A DNA stretch of 64,000 nucleotides from the NCBI RefSeq assembly GCF_035956715.1, contig NZ_CP108381.1, positions 4,248,001-4,312,000 on the forward strand, in the 5' to 3' direction. This stretch comes from Nocardia sp. NBC_01329 (GTDB lineage Bacteria; Actinomycetota; Actinomycetes; Mycobacteriales; Mycobacteriaceae). Shown piece after piece: positions 16,963 through 25,506 of this stretch. The position numbers and the translations under genes are program-made. The stretch's first letter is position 1, and each line of letters begins with the position of its first letter. Under the pieces are notes generated by a model that saw nothing but the letters and a program-made list of their open reading frames with translations, made no database searches and had not been told where the DNA came from.

Positions 16963-17388
16963 TCAGGGCAACAAACCCTTACGCGCCTCACCGGCGCCCC
17001 CGAGCACCAGCAGCAACATCGTCGTCAACGCCGGATCGTCCAGACCCGCCGCCGGGAACGTGTAGCGAAGGATCACATCGGCCAGTTTGTCGTGTGAGAT
17101 CACCGCGATCGAACCGAACTGCAGCGAGGCGTTACGTTCGGCCACCCGCTTGTGCAACTGCGGTTTGAGCGGACGATCCCAGGCCAGCACACAGGTCAGC
17201 GACAGCACATCCAGACCCGGTGTCAGCGTGAACGCGCTCAACGAGCACAACGCACCCTGGAAATCGAACCGCAGTGAACCGTCGTTGTCGACCCGGACGT
17301 CGATATCGTAGAGCCCCAGCCCCGCCCCGGCCCGGGCCTTCAACTCCACATCCGGTGCCAGCGCACCCGATTCGGCCTCGCCGCTCAT
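16963..17388 (-). CDS. Conserved hypothetical protein (YbjN-like), coupled to uppS
   Basis: The ATG at 17388 overlaps the uppS stop codon (ATGA) and gives 141 residues, close to M. tuberculosis Rv2360c in the same position. The protein is acidic and soluble, with blocks such as LSLTCVLAWDRPLKP, VAERNASLQFGSIAVI and LRYTFPAAGLDDPALT that resemble YbjN-type proteins, which may act as chaperones or regulators. No catalytic motif is visible. The longer open frame to 17442 would run into uppS and is not needed. Confidence 0.82.
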   Translation of the reverse strand: MSGEAESGALAPDVELKARAGAGLGLYDIDVRVDNDGSLRFDFQGALCSLSAFTLTPGLDVLSLTCVLAWDRPLKPQLHKRVAERNASLQFGSIAVISHDKLADVILRYTFPAAGLDDPALTTMLLLVLGGAGEARKGLLP

Positions 17389-18200
17389 TTGGTACCCCCG
17401 AATCGGCGATCCCGCCGCGCGTATTCGAGACAGGCATCCCACAGATTACGCCGATCGAAATCCGGGAACAACGTCGCCTGGTAGACGAACTCCGCGTAAG
17501 CCGACTGCCAGATCAGGAAATTCGAACTACGGAACTCCCCCGACGGCCGCAGGAACAGATCCACATCCGGCATATCCGGTTCGTCCAGGAACCGGGCGAT
17601 CGTATCCTCGCCGACCTTCTCCGGATCGATCTCCCCCGCGGCCACCCGGCGCGCGATCTCCCGTGCGGCGTCGGCGATCTCGGCACGGCCACCGTAGTTG
17701 ACACACATGGTCAACGTCATCACCGTGTTGTCCTTGGTCAGCTCCTGCGCGGTCTCCAGCTCACGGATCACGGTGCGCCACAGTCGCGGTCGCCGCCCCG
17801 CCCAGCGCACCCGCACCCCCATCTCGTGCATCTCGTCGCGTCGCCGCCGGATCACATCCCGGTTGAACCCCATGAGGAACCGCACCTCGTCGGGACTGCG
17901 CCGCCAGTTCTCGGTGGAGAACGCGTACGCCGACAACCACTTCACCCCGATCTCGATACAACCCTCGACGGTGTCCATGAGCACGGCCTCACCACGTTCG
18001 TGCCCGGCGGTCCGCGGCAACCCCTGCTCCTGCGCCCACCGGCCGTTACCGTCCATCACCAGCGCCACATGCCGGGGAACGAGCTCCGGCGGGATCTCCG
18101 GCGGACGCGCCCCGGAAGGGTGCGGTGCCGGCGGGCGGACGGTTCGAACACCGTCGGACGCGGACACGTCCGAACCGGCGGAGTCACGACGCAGGATCAC
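17385..18200 (-). CDS. uppS: Polyprenyl diphosphate synthase (cis, UppS family; probably decaprenyl)
   Basis: The enzyme builds the long-chain polyprenyl diphosphate that carries cell-wall precursors across the membrane; in mycolic-acid bacteria the product is decaprenyl diphosphate. The diagnostic motif ALVMDGNGRWAQ holds the catalytic Asp50, followed by AYAFSTENWRRSPDEV, VNYGGRAEIADA and DLFLRPSGEFRSSNFLIWQ near the end. At 271 residues it is slightly longer than E. coli UppS because of a proline-rich head of about 40 residues. The GTG start at 18200 reads MILRRDSAG. It is downstream of recO on the same strand and overlaps the next gene. Confidence 0.95.
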   Translation of the reverse strand: MILRRDSAGSDVSASDGVRTVRPPAPHPSGARPPEIPPELVPRHVALVMDGNGRWAQEQGLPRTAGHERGEAVLMDTVEGCIEIGVKWLSAYAFSTENWRRSPDEVRFLMGFNRDVIRRRRDEMHEMGVRVRWAGRRPRLWRTVIRELETAQELTKDNTVMTLTMCVNYGGRAEIADAAREIARRVAAGEIDPEKVGEDTIARFLDEPDMPDVDLFLRPSGEFRSSNFLIWQSAYAEFVYQATLFPDFDRRNLWDACLEYARRDRRFGGTK

Positions 18201-18267
18201 ATCAAGAGACTAGCTGTGCTGTCCGCGCGCCGGAGTGCGCGGGGTTGGGGCTCCGAGGCCTCACGGT

Positions 18268-19065
18268 TCAGGCCTCAGATGCCTCGATCGCACTACCGCA
18301 GGCGGCACCGGACAACTCCGCGCGGGGCGTCCCGGTACTGCGCTCCACCAGCGGCAGTGTGCGGAGTTTTCGCTCCAGATGCCATTGCAGGTGCGCCGCG
18401 ACCAGGCCGCTGGCCTGTCGGCGGGCCGATTCCGGGATCGTCTCGACCCGGTCCCAGCGACCGTGGCGCAAGGCCAGCAGATGGTCGAAGACAGCGGGAG
18501 CCGGCGTGACCGCGCCCGGTGGGCGGCAGTGGACGCAGACCGCTCCCCCGGCGCCCACATGAAACGCGCGGTGCGGACCGGGGGTGGCACAGCGGGCGCA
18601 TTCATCGATGGCGGGGGCCCAACCGGCGTAGTCCATGGCACGCAGCAGGAAGGCGTCGAGGACGAGTTCGTGTGGACGCTGTCCCTCGGCGATCGCGCGC
18701 AGCGCACCCGCGGTGAGGGTGTGCAGGCGGGGAACGGGGGCGCGTTCCTCCCCGGCCAGGCGTTCAGCGGTCTCCAGTACGGCGCAGGCGGTGGTGTAGC
18801 GGCCATAGTCGGCGATGATGGCGGTCGCGAACGCCTCGACCGTATGGACCTGGGTCACGATGTCGAGGCTGCGGCCGGGATGGAGTTGTACGTCGATGTA
18901 GGCGAACGGCTCCAGCCGGGCCCCGAATCTCGATTTGGTGCGGCGCACCCCTTTGGCCACAGCGCGCACGAGTCCGTACTGCCGGGTGAGGAGCGTGACG
19001 ATGCGGTCGGCCTCGCCCAGCTTGTGCTGGCGAAGCACGACGGCATGGTCACGGTACAAACGCAC
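18268..19065 (-). CDS. recO: DNA repair protein RecO
   Basis: RecO helps to load RecA on single-stranded DNA in the RecFOR pathway. The 265-residue protein has the N-terminal OB fold (MRLYRDHAVVLRQHKLGEAD) with KGVRRTKSRFGARLEPF, and a zinc site formed by Cys156, Cys159, Cys177 and Cys180 (CARC, CVHC). Length and motif spacing match mycobacterial RecO. It precedes uppS by 67 bases. In M. tuberculosis an amidase gene (amiA2) separates recO from era; here that place holds accessory genes. Confidence 0.95.
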   Translation of the reverse strand: MRLYRDHAVVLRQHKLGEADRIVTLLTRQYGLVRAVAKGVRRTKSRFGARLEPFAYIDVQLHPGRSLDIVTQVHTVEAFATAIIADYGRYTTACAVLETAERLAGEERAPVPRLHTLTAGALRAIAEGQRPHELVLDAFLLRAMDYAGWAPAIDECARCATPGPHRAFHVGAGGAVCVHCRPPGAVTPAPAVFDHLLALRHGRWDRVETIPESARRQASGLVAAHLQWHLERKLRTLPLVERSTGTPRAELSGAACGSAIEASEA

Positions 19066-19164
19066 GCGACCAGTCTTGCACGTGTCCGGCCGCGTCGCCT
19101 CGACTCGTCCGGGCCCGGGTCAGCGCACGCCGGAACCGGGCCCGGCCGCACACGGAGCCGCGTG

Positions 19165-19659
19165 TCAGGGGTGCGTACCCGATCGGCGCCAGGGTGTCGC
19201 GGGCAGGAAGTGGACGTCGTAGCGCTGCTGTTCCGGTAGCAAGCTGTCGAAATCCGCGTGCCCGTGCTGGATCCGGCCGAGCTGCCGGAAGTACTCGAAC
19301 CGTTGGGTACCGGGGGCGAGGACGATGAGCAGATCGGTCGTCGACCCGGGTGCGGCGCCGAAGGCGTGCGCCATACCCGGCGGTACCACGACGAGACTGC
19401 CCGCGGGCGCCGTCGTCAGGGTGCCGTCGAGGAAGAACTCCGCGGTCCCGGCGAGAACGTAGAACAGCTCCGAGGACAGCGCGTGATAGTGCGGTGCGGC
19501 CCCGTCCGCACCGGTGCCGAGGGTGAGCCGGTTCGCGCTCACTTCACCGCCGGTGTCGACGGCATCGGCGAGCAGATGGAAGGCGCCGCCGTGGGGTAAG
19601 TGCACGATTTCCGCGGTCGCGGCCGGAACGACCAGAGCTTCGGAGTGGCGGGACGACAT
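19165..19659 (-). CDS. Cupin-domain protein
   Basis: The ATG at 19659, behind AAGGAG, gives a 164-residue single cupin barrel. The first cupin motif is seen in APHYHALSSELFYVLAGTAEF (two His and a Glu as metal ligands), the second in PAGSLVVVPPGMAHAF. Such small cupins are often metal-dependent dioxygenases or sensors of quinone-like compounds; nothing identifies the substrate. The longer open frame to 19743 enters the shared promoter. It is divergent from a LysR gene that probably controls it. Confidence 0.87.
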   Translation of the reverse strand: MSSRHSEALVVPAATAEIVHLPHGGAFHLLADAVDTGGEVSANRLTLGTGADGAAPHYHALSSELFYVLAGTAEFFLDGTLTTAPAGSLVVVPPGMAHAFGAAPGSTTDLLIVLAPGTQRFEYFRQLGRIQHGHADFDSLLPEQQRYDVHFLPATPWRRSGTHP

Positions 19660-19766
19660 GTTGTGCTCCTTTTTCCTGTTGCCAACCAGTGCACACCGGG
19701 AAGAAAGCGCGAACCAGACGCAGTTGTGACCAGTAGTGATCACGGATCCAGATCAATGGAGGCGCG

Positions 19767-20648
19767 GTGGAACTGCGGCAGCTCGAATACTTCGTGGCCG
19801 TCGCCGAGGAGGGCGGATTCGGCCGCGCTGCGCGGCGGCTGAATATCGTCCAGTCGGCGGTGAGTCAGCAGATCGCGCGGCTGGAAAGAGAATTCGGGGT
19901 GCTCCTGCTCGACCGGTCGACCCGCCACGTCCGGCTCACCGGCGCGGGCGAACGGCTGCTGACGGAAGCGCGGCTCGTGCTCGCGGCCACGGGGCGGTTG
20001 CGTCGTATCGCCGGAGATATCGCGGCGGGCAGCGACGGCGCATTGCGCCTGGGCACCCTGCACGCCCCCGGTAATCGGGTGTATCGCGCCTTGAACGAGC
20101 TGGCCGCGATCGCGCCACACCTGCAGGTCCGGCCCCGGCGGTTACCGCCCGCCGAACGGATCGCCGCGGTGCGCTCCGGGGAAATGGATGCCGCCCTGGT
20201 ACGTGCCCTGCGGCCCTCGCCCGGCCTCGAAGCGCTCGAGGTGTGGACCGATCCGCTGTACGTCGCGCTACCGGCCGAGCATCCACTCGCCGAGCAGCCC
20301 GGGGTGCGGCTCGAACAGCTCGAGCACCTGGCGCTACGCCTGGCCGCCCGGGACGCGAACCCGCCTTTCCACGATCTGATCACCGAGGCGTGCCGGGTCG
20401 CGGGTATCGACCCGCCCGCGGGCCCGCCGTTCACCACCCTGCAGCAGACCCTCGCCGCGATCGCCGCCGACCGGCCGTCGTGGACGGTGTTCTACGAAGT
20501 CTCGGCCTTGCCGGCCGTGCATCGGGTGGCGATCCGGCCCCTCATCGGCGCGACAGTGACCACCTCGCTCGCCGTCGCGCCCGGTCCGCCCGGGCCCGCC
20601 CTGCGTCACCTGCTCGAAGCTCTCCACCGGACCGCGGCCTCCGAGTAG
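19767..20648 (+). CDS. LysR-family transcriptional regulator
   Basis: The 293-residue protein starts at a GTG behind GGAGG. Residues 1-60 are the LysR helix-turn-helix (LRQLEYFVAVAEEGGFGRAA, SAVSQQIARLEREFG), and the rest is the periplasmic-binding-like effector domain. It is transcribed away from the cupin gene. The 107-base gap contains the palindrome gtgatcac at 19736-19743, a possible part of the binding site. The cupin gene is the likely target, by the usual divergent arrangement of LysR regulators. Confidence 0.92.
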   Translation: MELRQLEYFVAVAEEGGFGRAARRLNIVQSAVSQQIARLEREFGVLLLDRSTRHVRLTGAGERLLTEARLVLAATGRLRRIAGDIAAGSDGALRLGTLHAPGNRVYRALNELAAIAPHLQVRPRRLPPAERIAAVRSGEMDAALVRALRPSPGLEALEVWTDPLYVALPAEHPLAEQPGVRLEQLEHLALRLAARDANPPFHDLITEACRVAGIDPPAGPPFTTLQQTLAAIAADRPSWTVFYEVSALPAVHRVAIRPLIGATVTTSLAVAPGPPGPALRHLLEALHRTAASE

Positions 20649-20733
20649 AGCCGCATCACCTCGGCCCAGCCCATCCGCCCGGCCGGGCGCTGGTGGTACG
20701 TGCCGGTCCGCGCGCGGTGCGGGCATCGCCGGC

Positions 20734-22011
20734 TCACAAGCCACCCGCAACAGCGGAAACAGGCGTGAAATCGACAGGTAGAGAAATGAATCCGCGCAGG
20801 AACGGGGAAGGCCGCCGGATAAGGGACTCGGCCGGGACCGCGAGATCCAGATCGGGCAACCGGTCGAGCAGGACCTCGATGCCGGTCCGCGCGATGATCT
20901 CGGCGATCTGCTGGGCCGGGTAGAGGCAGCGGTACTCGCCGTGCCCGAAGGCGAAATGCGCGGCATTGCCGGAGTGGGCCGGTTCGGCGCCGTCACCGGA
21001 GTACTGGCGGATATGCGGATCGGCGTTCGCGGCGGCCAGCCCGAGCAGCAACATATCCCCACGCCGAACCGGCGCATCGCCGAGGCGGGTGTCACGGGAG
21101 ACCCAGCGACCGGCCAGGATCTGGGTGGGGGTGTCCTCCCACAGAACCTCGGTCATCGCCCGGCCGATACTCTGCCGGGCCGCACCGAACGCGGCGGCGA
21201 ACCGGGCGTCGACGAGCATGAGCCGGACGGAATTACCGATCCAGTCGGCAGTCGGCAGATGGCCCGCCGCGGTCACCGACTGCATGTTCAGCACATATTC
21301 CTCGTCGGCGAACTGTTCCGGGTGCGCCAGCATCCGCGACACCAGATCCGGCCCCGGCACGGCTTTCTTCTGTGCCAGCAGGCGCTGCATGTATTCGGCG
21401 AACCGCTGATAGGCGGCGGGCGCTTCCGGACCGCCGTCACACAGGGTCTGCATGTTCTGCGCCAGATAGGGACCGTCGGATTCGGGGACACCCAGGATCC
21501 AGGCCAGAGTGAGCACCGGGAGCAGCTCGGCGAATTCGGTGACGACGTCGGCATAACCGCGGCCGCAGAACCGGTCGATCAGCCCGTCGGCGAGCTGTTC
21601 GCAGGCGCTGCGCAGGGCGAACGGGTCCACCGATTCCAGGGCCGGTTCGACCAGAGCCACATGCCGGGCGTGCGCGGCACCGGCGGTGAAGTAGATACCC
21701 GGCTGCGGCCGGCCCACCATGGGCAGCAGCGGCCAGTCCGGCGCGATCGCGGGCCACTGGTTCCACAGGCTCGAATCCCGCGGGAACAGCAGACCGTCGG
21801 TGGTGACCTGGTGCAGTTCCCGGTAACCGATCACCAACCAGGCCGGGATCCCGCCGATGAGTTCCACCGCGACCACGGGTCCGTGCTCGGACCGCATCCG
21901 GGTGTAGAGCAACGCGGGATCGGTGTGGAAACCGGGACCGTCCAGGGTGACAGCGCCGCTCGGTGCGACCGGGCAGCCACGGTCGAGTTCGTCGCGGCCG
22001 GGACGATTCAC
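20734..22011 (-). CDS. Cytochrome P450, CYP157/CvnE-like, lacking the ExxR motif
   Basis: The 425-residue protein has the P450 fold but departs from the consensus. The heme loop reads FAFGHGEYRCLYPAQ, keeping the cysteine ligand but replacing the usual His (FGxGxHxCxG) with Tyr and the final Gly with Tyr. The I-helix holds AAGHLPTADWIG. The K-helix, normally ExxR, reads TEVLWEDTP, with Trp where Arg is expected. CYP157C1 of Streptomyces coelicolor, as I recall, likewise has EQSLW there. CYP157 enzymes are the CvnE partners of conservons. The GTG start at 22011 overlaps the roadblock stop codon. No ferredoxin gene is adjacent; catalytic activity is not assured. Confidence 0.92.
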   Translation of the reverse strand: MNRPGRDELDRGCPVAPSGAVTLDGPGFHTDPALLYTRMRSEHGPVVAVELIGGIPAWLVIGYRELHQVTTDGLLFPRDSSLWNQWPAIAPDWPLLPMVGRPQPGIYFTAGAAHARHVALVEPALESVDPFALRSACEQLADGLIDRFCGRGYADVVTEFAELLPVLTLAWILGVPESDGPYLAQNMQTLCDGGPEAPAAYQRFAEYMQRLLAQKKAVPGPDLVSRMLAHPEQFADEEYVLNMQSVTAAGHLPTADWIGNSVRLMLVDARFAAAFGAARQSIGRAMTEVLWEDTPTQILAGRWVSRDTRLGDAPVRRGDMLLLGLAAANADPHIRQYSGDGAEPAHSGNAAHFAFGHGEYRCLYPAQQIAEIIARTGIEVLLDRLPDLDLAVPAESLIRRPSPFLRGFISLPVDFTPVSAVAGGL

Positions 22012-22427
22012 AACAGCCTCGCCCGGCTCCCTCGCGGCGGTGCGGACAGATACTCCCCGACTTGCTCGATCAAGGCCGCCATCTGGGCGCCGACCAGACC
22101 GGCGTCGGCGTCGTCGTCGGCCAGCACCGCGATCAGCGCGCCCGCGCCGGCACCGACGATGAACAGGATCCCCCCGTAGAACTCGGTCATCGATTGGCGG
22201 ACCCCGCCACGACCGTTCCCGAACTCGGCCGAGGCGCTACCCGCCAGCGCCTGCACGCCCGAGGCGATCGCGGCGAGCCGGTCGGCCTGGTCCATGGACA
22301 GCCCCGCGGTATGGCACATCTGGATACCGTCCGCGGCCAGCAGTACCGCGTGCCGCGCGCCCGCCGTCTCACTCAGCAGCCGCTGCAGAAGCCAATCGAG
22401 TTGCGCTGGATCCGATGGCATCGTCAT
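22008..22427 (-). CDS. Roadblock/LC7-domain protein (CvnB-like)
   Basis: The 139-residue protein is a single roadblock/LC7 domain (LDWLLQRLLSETAGARHAVL, AADGIQMCHTAG, then ILFIVGAGAGALIAVLADD). In Streptomyces conservons the CvnB roadblock protein works with a CvnA sensor kinase and a CvnD small GTPase in a membrane-associated complex. Here it overlaps the kinase by four bases upstream and the P450 by four bases downstream, so all three are probably translated together. The CvnC (DUF742) and CvnD genes that normally follow are absent. Confidence 0.92.
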   Translation of the reverse strand: MTMPSDPAQLDWLLQRLLSETAGARHAVLLAADGIQMCHTAGLSMDQADRLAAIASGVQALAGSASAEFGNGRGGVRQSMTEFYGGILFIVGAGAGALIAVLADDDADAGLVGAQMAALIEQVGEYLSAPPRGSRARLL

Positions 22428-24016
22428 CGATCGTCCTCCCGGTCTGTTGGCATGGAGTGACGGGACAGTCGCGCGGCAGCGTCGCCGGGTGGCTGGATCG
22501 GTCCGCCGAAGGGCTGGGGGTCGGCGCCGGCGCGGCCGGTGACCGCCCGCTGGAACGCACCCAGCGAGGACGCCGACGAGCGGTGTTTCGCAGACGGATC
22601 GTGCGCGGCGACACTGTCGAAGGAGCCGGGGTCGGGCAGACCTTCGGGATGCGCGACGGCCAAGGTGCTACCTCGGCGCCGCTTGGGGAGAACGCCGGTG
22701 GTGGTCGCCTCGGATTCCGGCGCCGTCGCTGTCGGGAACTCGCCGGAACTGTGCTTCGGGATGCTGTGCCGGCCCGAAACATACCGGTCCGGTGCGGGGT
22801 TCGCGGATCTGTAGCGGGTGCGCGCCGGGTCGGCTGCGCCGGTATTCGCGGGAGTTGCGCGCAATCGTGCACCGGTTTCGGGGCCGACGGCGAAGGGACC
22901 GGATTCGGGGGAACCGCCGATGCCGGGCGGAAGCCCCGCTCGAACGGCGGAATACCCGGTGGGTAGCGCCGGAGTGACGGGCGGTTCGATGCGGGCCGTG
23001 AGTTCGCGCGGGATCATCACGACCGCCGCCGTACCGCCGATCGCGGACGGGCGATAACTGACGGTGAGACCGTATTTTCGGGCGAGCCGGCCCACGACGG
23101 TGAGCCCGAACCCGGCGCCGTTGAGCGAGGACAGCCCCTCGGTGGCCTCACCTTCGGTACCGGAAACGGTGAGCTGCGCGCGGTGCAGCGCGGATTCGCT
23201 CATCACCAGCCCGCTGTCCTCGATGGTCACCACCAGACCGGCCGGGATCTCCGCGGCGTAGATGTGCACCTCGGTGGTGGGCGGGGAGAACCGGCACGCG
23301 TTGTCGACGAGTTCGGACAGTGCGTGGATAACGCCTTCGGCGGCGTGCCCGGCGATGGCGATATCGACGATCGCCCGCGACCGCACCCGCTGATATCCAC
23401 TCACCCGGCCGATGGCGGCACGCAGAATACGTTCCATGGTGATGGGTTCGGCCCAGCGCCGCCCGGTACGCACACCGCTGAGGACGGCGATACTGTCGGC
23501 GAGGCGCCCGGCCTGGGCGGTGGCGTGACCCATCTTCAGCAGATCGGTGAGGACGGCCTGATCGCCGTACCGATGCTCGAGATCCTGCAGATCAGCCAGC
23601 ATGCTGGTGGTCATGGTCTGCATTCGGCCGGCCGCGTTCGCCAGCGCCGCGATGGCCGCGAGGCGGCGGCGTTCACCGGTCGCGCTGATCTCTTTCTCCG
23701 CTGCCACGGCCTGTTCGGCGGACGCGGCGCGCCGCTCGGTGCGTACCAGGTGGTCGAGTACTTCGCCGGACCGGCGCTGTTCGGCGGCGAGTGCCCCGCG
23801 AAAGTACACGGCGGTCGCGATCGCGGTGCACGCCGCGACCACCGCGACCGAGATCAACACTGCCGTGATCATCCGGTCCGCCGGTGCGACCGAGAGAATG
23901 GCGGCGGCGAGAAGCCCCATACCCACCGTGATCGAAATCCCGAGCGCCAGCACCGGAGCGAGTAACTGCCTCCGGCCCATCCCTTCGGCCGAGGCCACCG
24001 GCACTGATTCGTACAT
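22424..24016 (-). CDS. Nitrate/nitrite-sensor-like histidine kinase (CvnA-like)
   Basis: From the ATG at 24016 the protein is 530 residues. Two transmembrane helices lie near the N-terminus (VLALGISITVGMGLLAAAIL and ITAVLISVAVVAACTAIATA), followed by a coiled-coil linker. A HATPase_c domain has the N box HALSELVDNACRFSPP, the G1 box IEDSGLVM and NGAGFGLTVVGRLARKYG. There is no classical H box, as in CvnA proteins, which are kinase-like membrane scaffolds. The last ~170 residues are disordered and rich in Pro, Gly and Arg. A GTG at 24082 would add 22 residues. It heads the three-gene conservon-like operon. Confidence 0.9.
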   Translation of the reverse strand: MYESVPVASAEGMGRRQLLAPVLALGISITVGMGLLAAAILSVAPADRMITAVLISVAVVAACTAIATAVYFRGALAAEQRRSGEVLDHLVRTERRAASAEQAVAAEKEISATGERRRLAAIAALANAAGRMQTMTTSMLADLQDLEHRYGDQAVLTDLLKMGHATAQAGRLADSIAVLSGVRTGRRWAEPITMERILRAAIGRVSGYQRVRSRAIVDIAIAGHAAEGVIHALSELVDNACRFSPPTTEVHIYAAEIPAGLVVTIEDSGLVMSESALHRAQLTVSGTEGEATEGLSSLNGAGFGLTVVGRLARKYGLTVSYRPSAIGGTAAVVMIPRELTARIEPPVTPALPTGYSAVRAGLPPGIGGSPESGPFAVGPETGARLRATPANTGAADPARTRYRSANPAPDRYVSGRHSIPKHSSGEFPTATAPESEATTTGVLPKRRRGSTLAVAHPEGLPDPGSFDSVAAHDPSAKHRSSASSLGAFQRAVTGRAGADPQPFGGPIQPPGDAAARLSRHSMPTDREDDR

Positions 24017-24248
24017 AGGTCGGGTACCCCCGCTCGCGCTTGGTCCTGCCGACCCAAAACCCGAGCCCGCATCCGGCACCACATCGTGCCCGTTACCGAA
24101 TCGTCGGAGGAAGGTGGTTTCGCTCCGTCATATTCGGGTATGGGCCGAAGCATATCGGTCTGGTCCAACCTCCGCTACTGGGAGAAAGCCCGAACTCCGC
24201 CGACTACCGGTGCCGGGAACCGGTCGTCCGGCGAGCCTTCCACAGCCC

Positions 24249-25163
24249 TCAGAAACCCAGCTTGCCCAGCTGTTTGGGGTCGCGCTGCCAGTCCTTGGCG
24301 ACCTTCACGTGCAGGTGCAGATAGATTCGGCTGCCGAGGATGTGCTCGATCTGTGCACGCGCATTCGTCCCGACCTCCTTCAGCCGGGCGCCACCTTTTC
24401 CGATGATGATCGCCTTCTGACTCGGCCGCTCCACGTACAGCAGGGCGTGCACATCCAGCAGGTCCTCGTTCTCCTCGCGCGGCAGGATCTCTTCGATCAC
24501 CACCGCCAGCGAATGCGGCAGTTCGTCGCGGACCCCCTCGAGCGCCGCCTCCCGGATGAGCTCGGCCATCAGGGTTTCCTCGGGCTCGTCGGTGAGTTCT
24601 CCGTCGGGGTAGAAAGCCGGGCCCGGCGGCATCTGGGAGGCGATCACATCGACGAGGACCTCGACCTGTTCCCCCTTGGTAGCCGATACCGGCACCACCT
24701 CGGTCTCGGGCCCGAGCAGTTCGGAGACCGCCATCAACTGCCGCGCGATCTGGTCCCGGCTCACCTTGTCGATCTTGGTGACCACGCCCAGCAGCGTGGT
24801 CTTGGGTGCCATCTGCCGCACCTGCTGCACGATCCAGCGATCCCCCGGCCCGATCTTCTCGTCCGCCGGAATGCACAGCGCGATCACATCCACCTCGGAA
24901 TACGTATCGCGCACCAGATCGTTGAGTCGCTGGCCGAGCAGGGTCCTGGGACGATGCAGACCCGGGGTGTCGACCAGGATCAACTGGGTGTGCGCGCGGT
25001 GCACGATGCCGCGGATGGTGTGCCGAGTGGTCTGCGGCCGCGAACTGGTGATCGCGATCTTCGCGCCCACCAGCGCATTGGTCAGTGTCGATTTACCGGT
25101 ATTGGGCCGGCCGACGAAACAGACGAAACCGGATCGGAACTCACCTTCGGCGGAATCAGGCAT
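24249..25163 (-). CDS. era: GTPase Era
   Basis: Era is an essential GTPase that binds 16S rRNA near its 3' end during 30S assembly. G1 is GRPNTGKST (residues 18-26), G3 is VDTPG and G4 is TKID; the KH RNA-binding domain is at the C-terminus (VERPSQKAIIIGKGGARLKE). The ATG at 25163 overlaps the end of the preceding gene by eight bases and gives 304 residues, the normal size. An open extension to 25268 is a shadow of the upstream gene. Confidence 0.96.
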   Translation of the reverse strand: MPDSAEGEFRSGFVCFVGRPNTGKSTLTNALVGAKIAITSSRPQTTRHTIRGIVHRAHTQLILVDTPGLHRPRTLLGQRLNDLVRDTYSEVDVIALCIPADEKIGPGDRWIVQQVRQMAPKTTLLGVVTKIDKVSRDQIARQLMAVSELLGPETEVVPVSATKGEQVEVLVDVIASQMPPGPAFYPDGELTDEPEETLMAELIREAALEGVRDELPHSLAVVIEEILPREENEDLLDVHALLYVERPSQKAIIIGKGGARLKEVGTNARAQIEHILGSRIYLHLHVKVAKDWQRDPKQLGKLGF

Positions 25164-25506
25164 CGGTCGCCTCGTAACCCTCGGCGATATCGAACACCGC
25201 ACCGGACGCGTCGGCGAAGATGATCTTCGCTCCCGCGGCCACCTCCCGCACCGCGGCCACTCCGGCATCCGCGAACTTGCCGCCGATCACCACCGCGGCC
25301 TCGAAACCCTCGGCACCACTGGAGATCGCGGCCGCCACCGCCGACTGCAGGGCGGTGAGCCTCAGCGCCCGCAGAGCGACCTCCCCGGCGGCATAGGTGC
25401 GGCCGTCGGTATCTCGGATCGCCGCGCCCGCCGAACCGCCGGTACGACCGAGCGCGCCCCGGGCGAGCACCAGCAACTTGTTGTCCTCGGCATCCAGCTC
25501 ACTCAT
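25156..25506 (-). CDS. Cytidine deaminase-like protein without zinc ligands
   Basis: The 116-residue protein follows the cytidine deaminase fold (GAAIRDTDGRTYAAGEVALR, LTALQSAVAAAISSGAEGFE, AAVVIGG), yet both zinc signatures are missing: the position of the HAE/CAE motif reads ALRALRLT, and no PCxxC follows. It is probably not a deaminase. A gene of similar size (Rv2365c) holds the same place in M. tuberculosis, so it is a conserved member of the era block. It overlaps both neighbours by eight bases, so expression is coupled to the CorC gene and era. Confidence 0.85.
   Translation of the reverse strand: MSELDAEDNKLLVLARGALGRTGGSAGAAIRDTDGRTYAAGEVALRALRLTALQSAVAAAISSGAEGFEAAVVIGGKFADAGVAAVREVAAGAKIIFADASGAVFDIAEGYEATDA

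Noticed and set aside
19736..19743. Palindrome gtgatcac in the cupin-LysR gap
   Set aside because: Eight bases are too short to separate from chance; noted only as a possible part of the LysR site.
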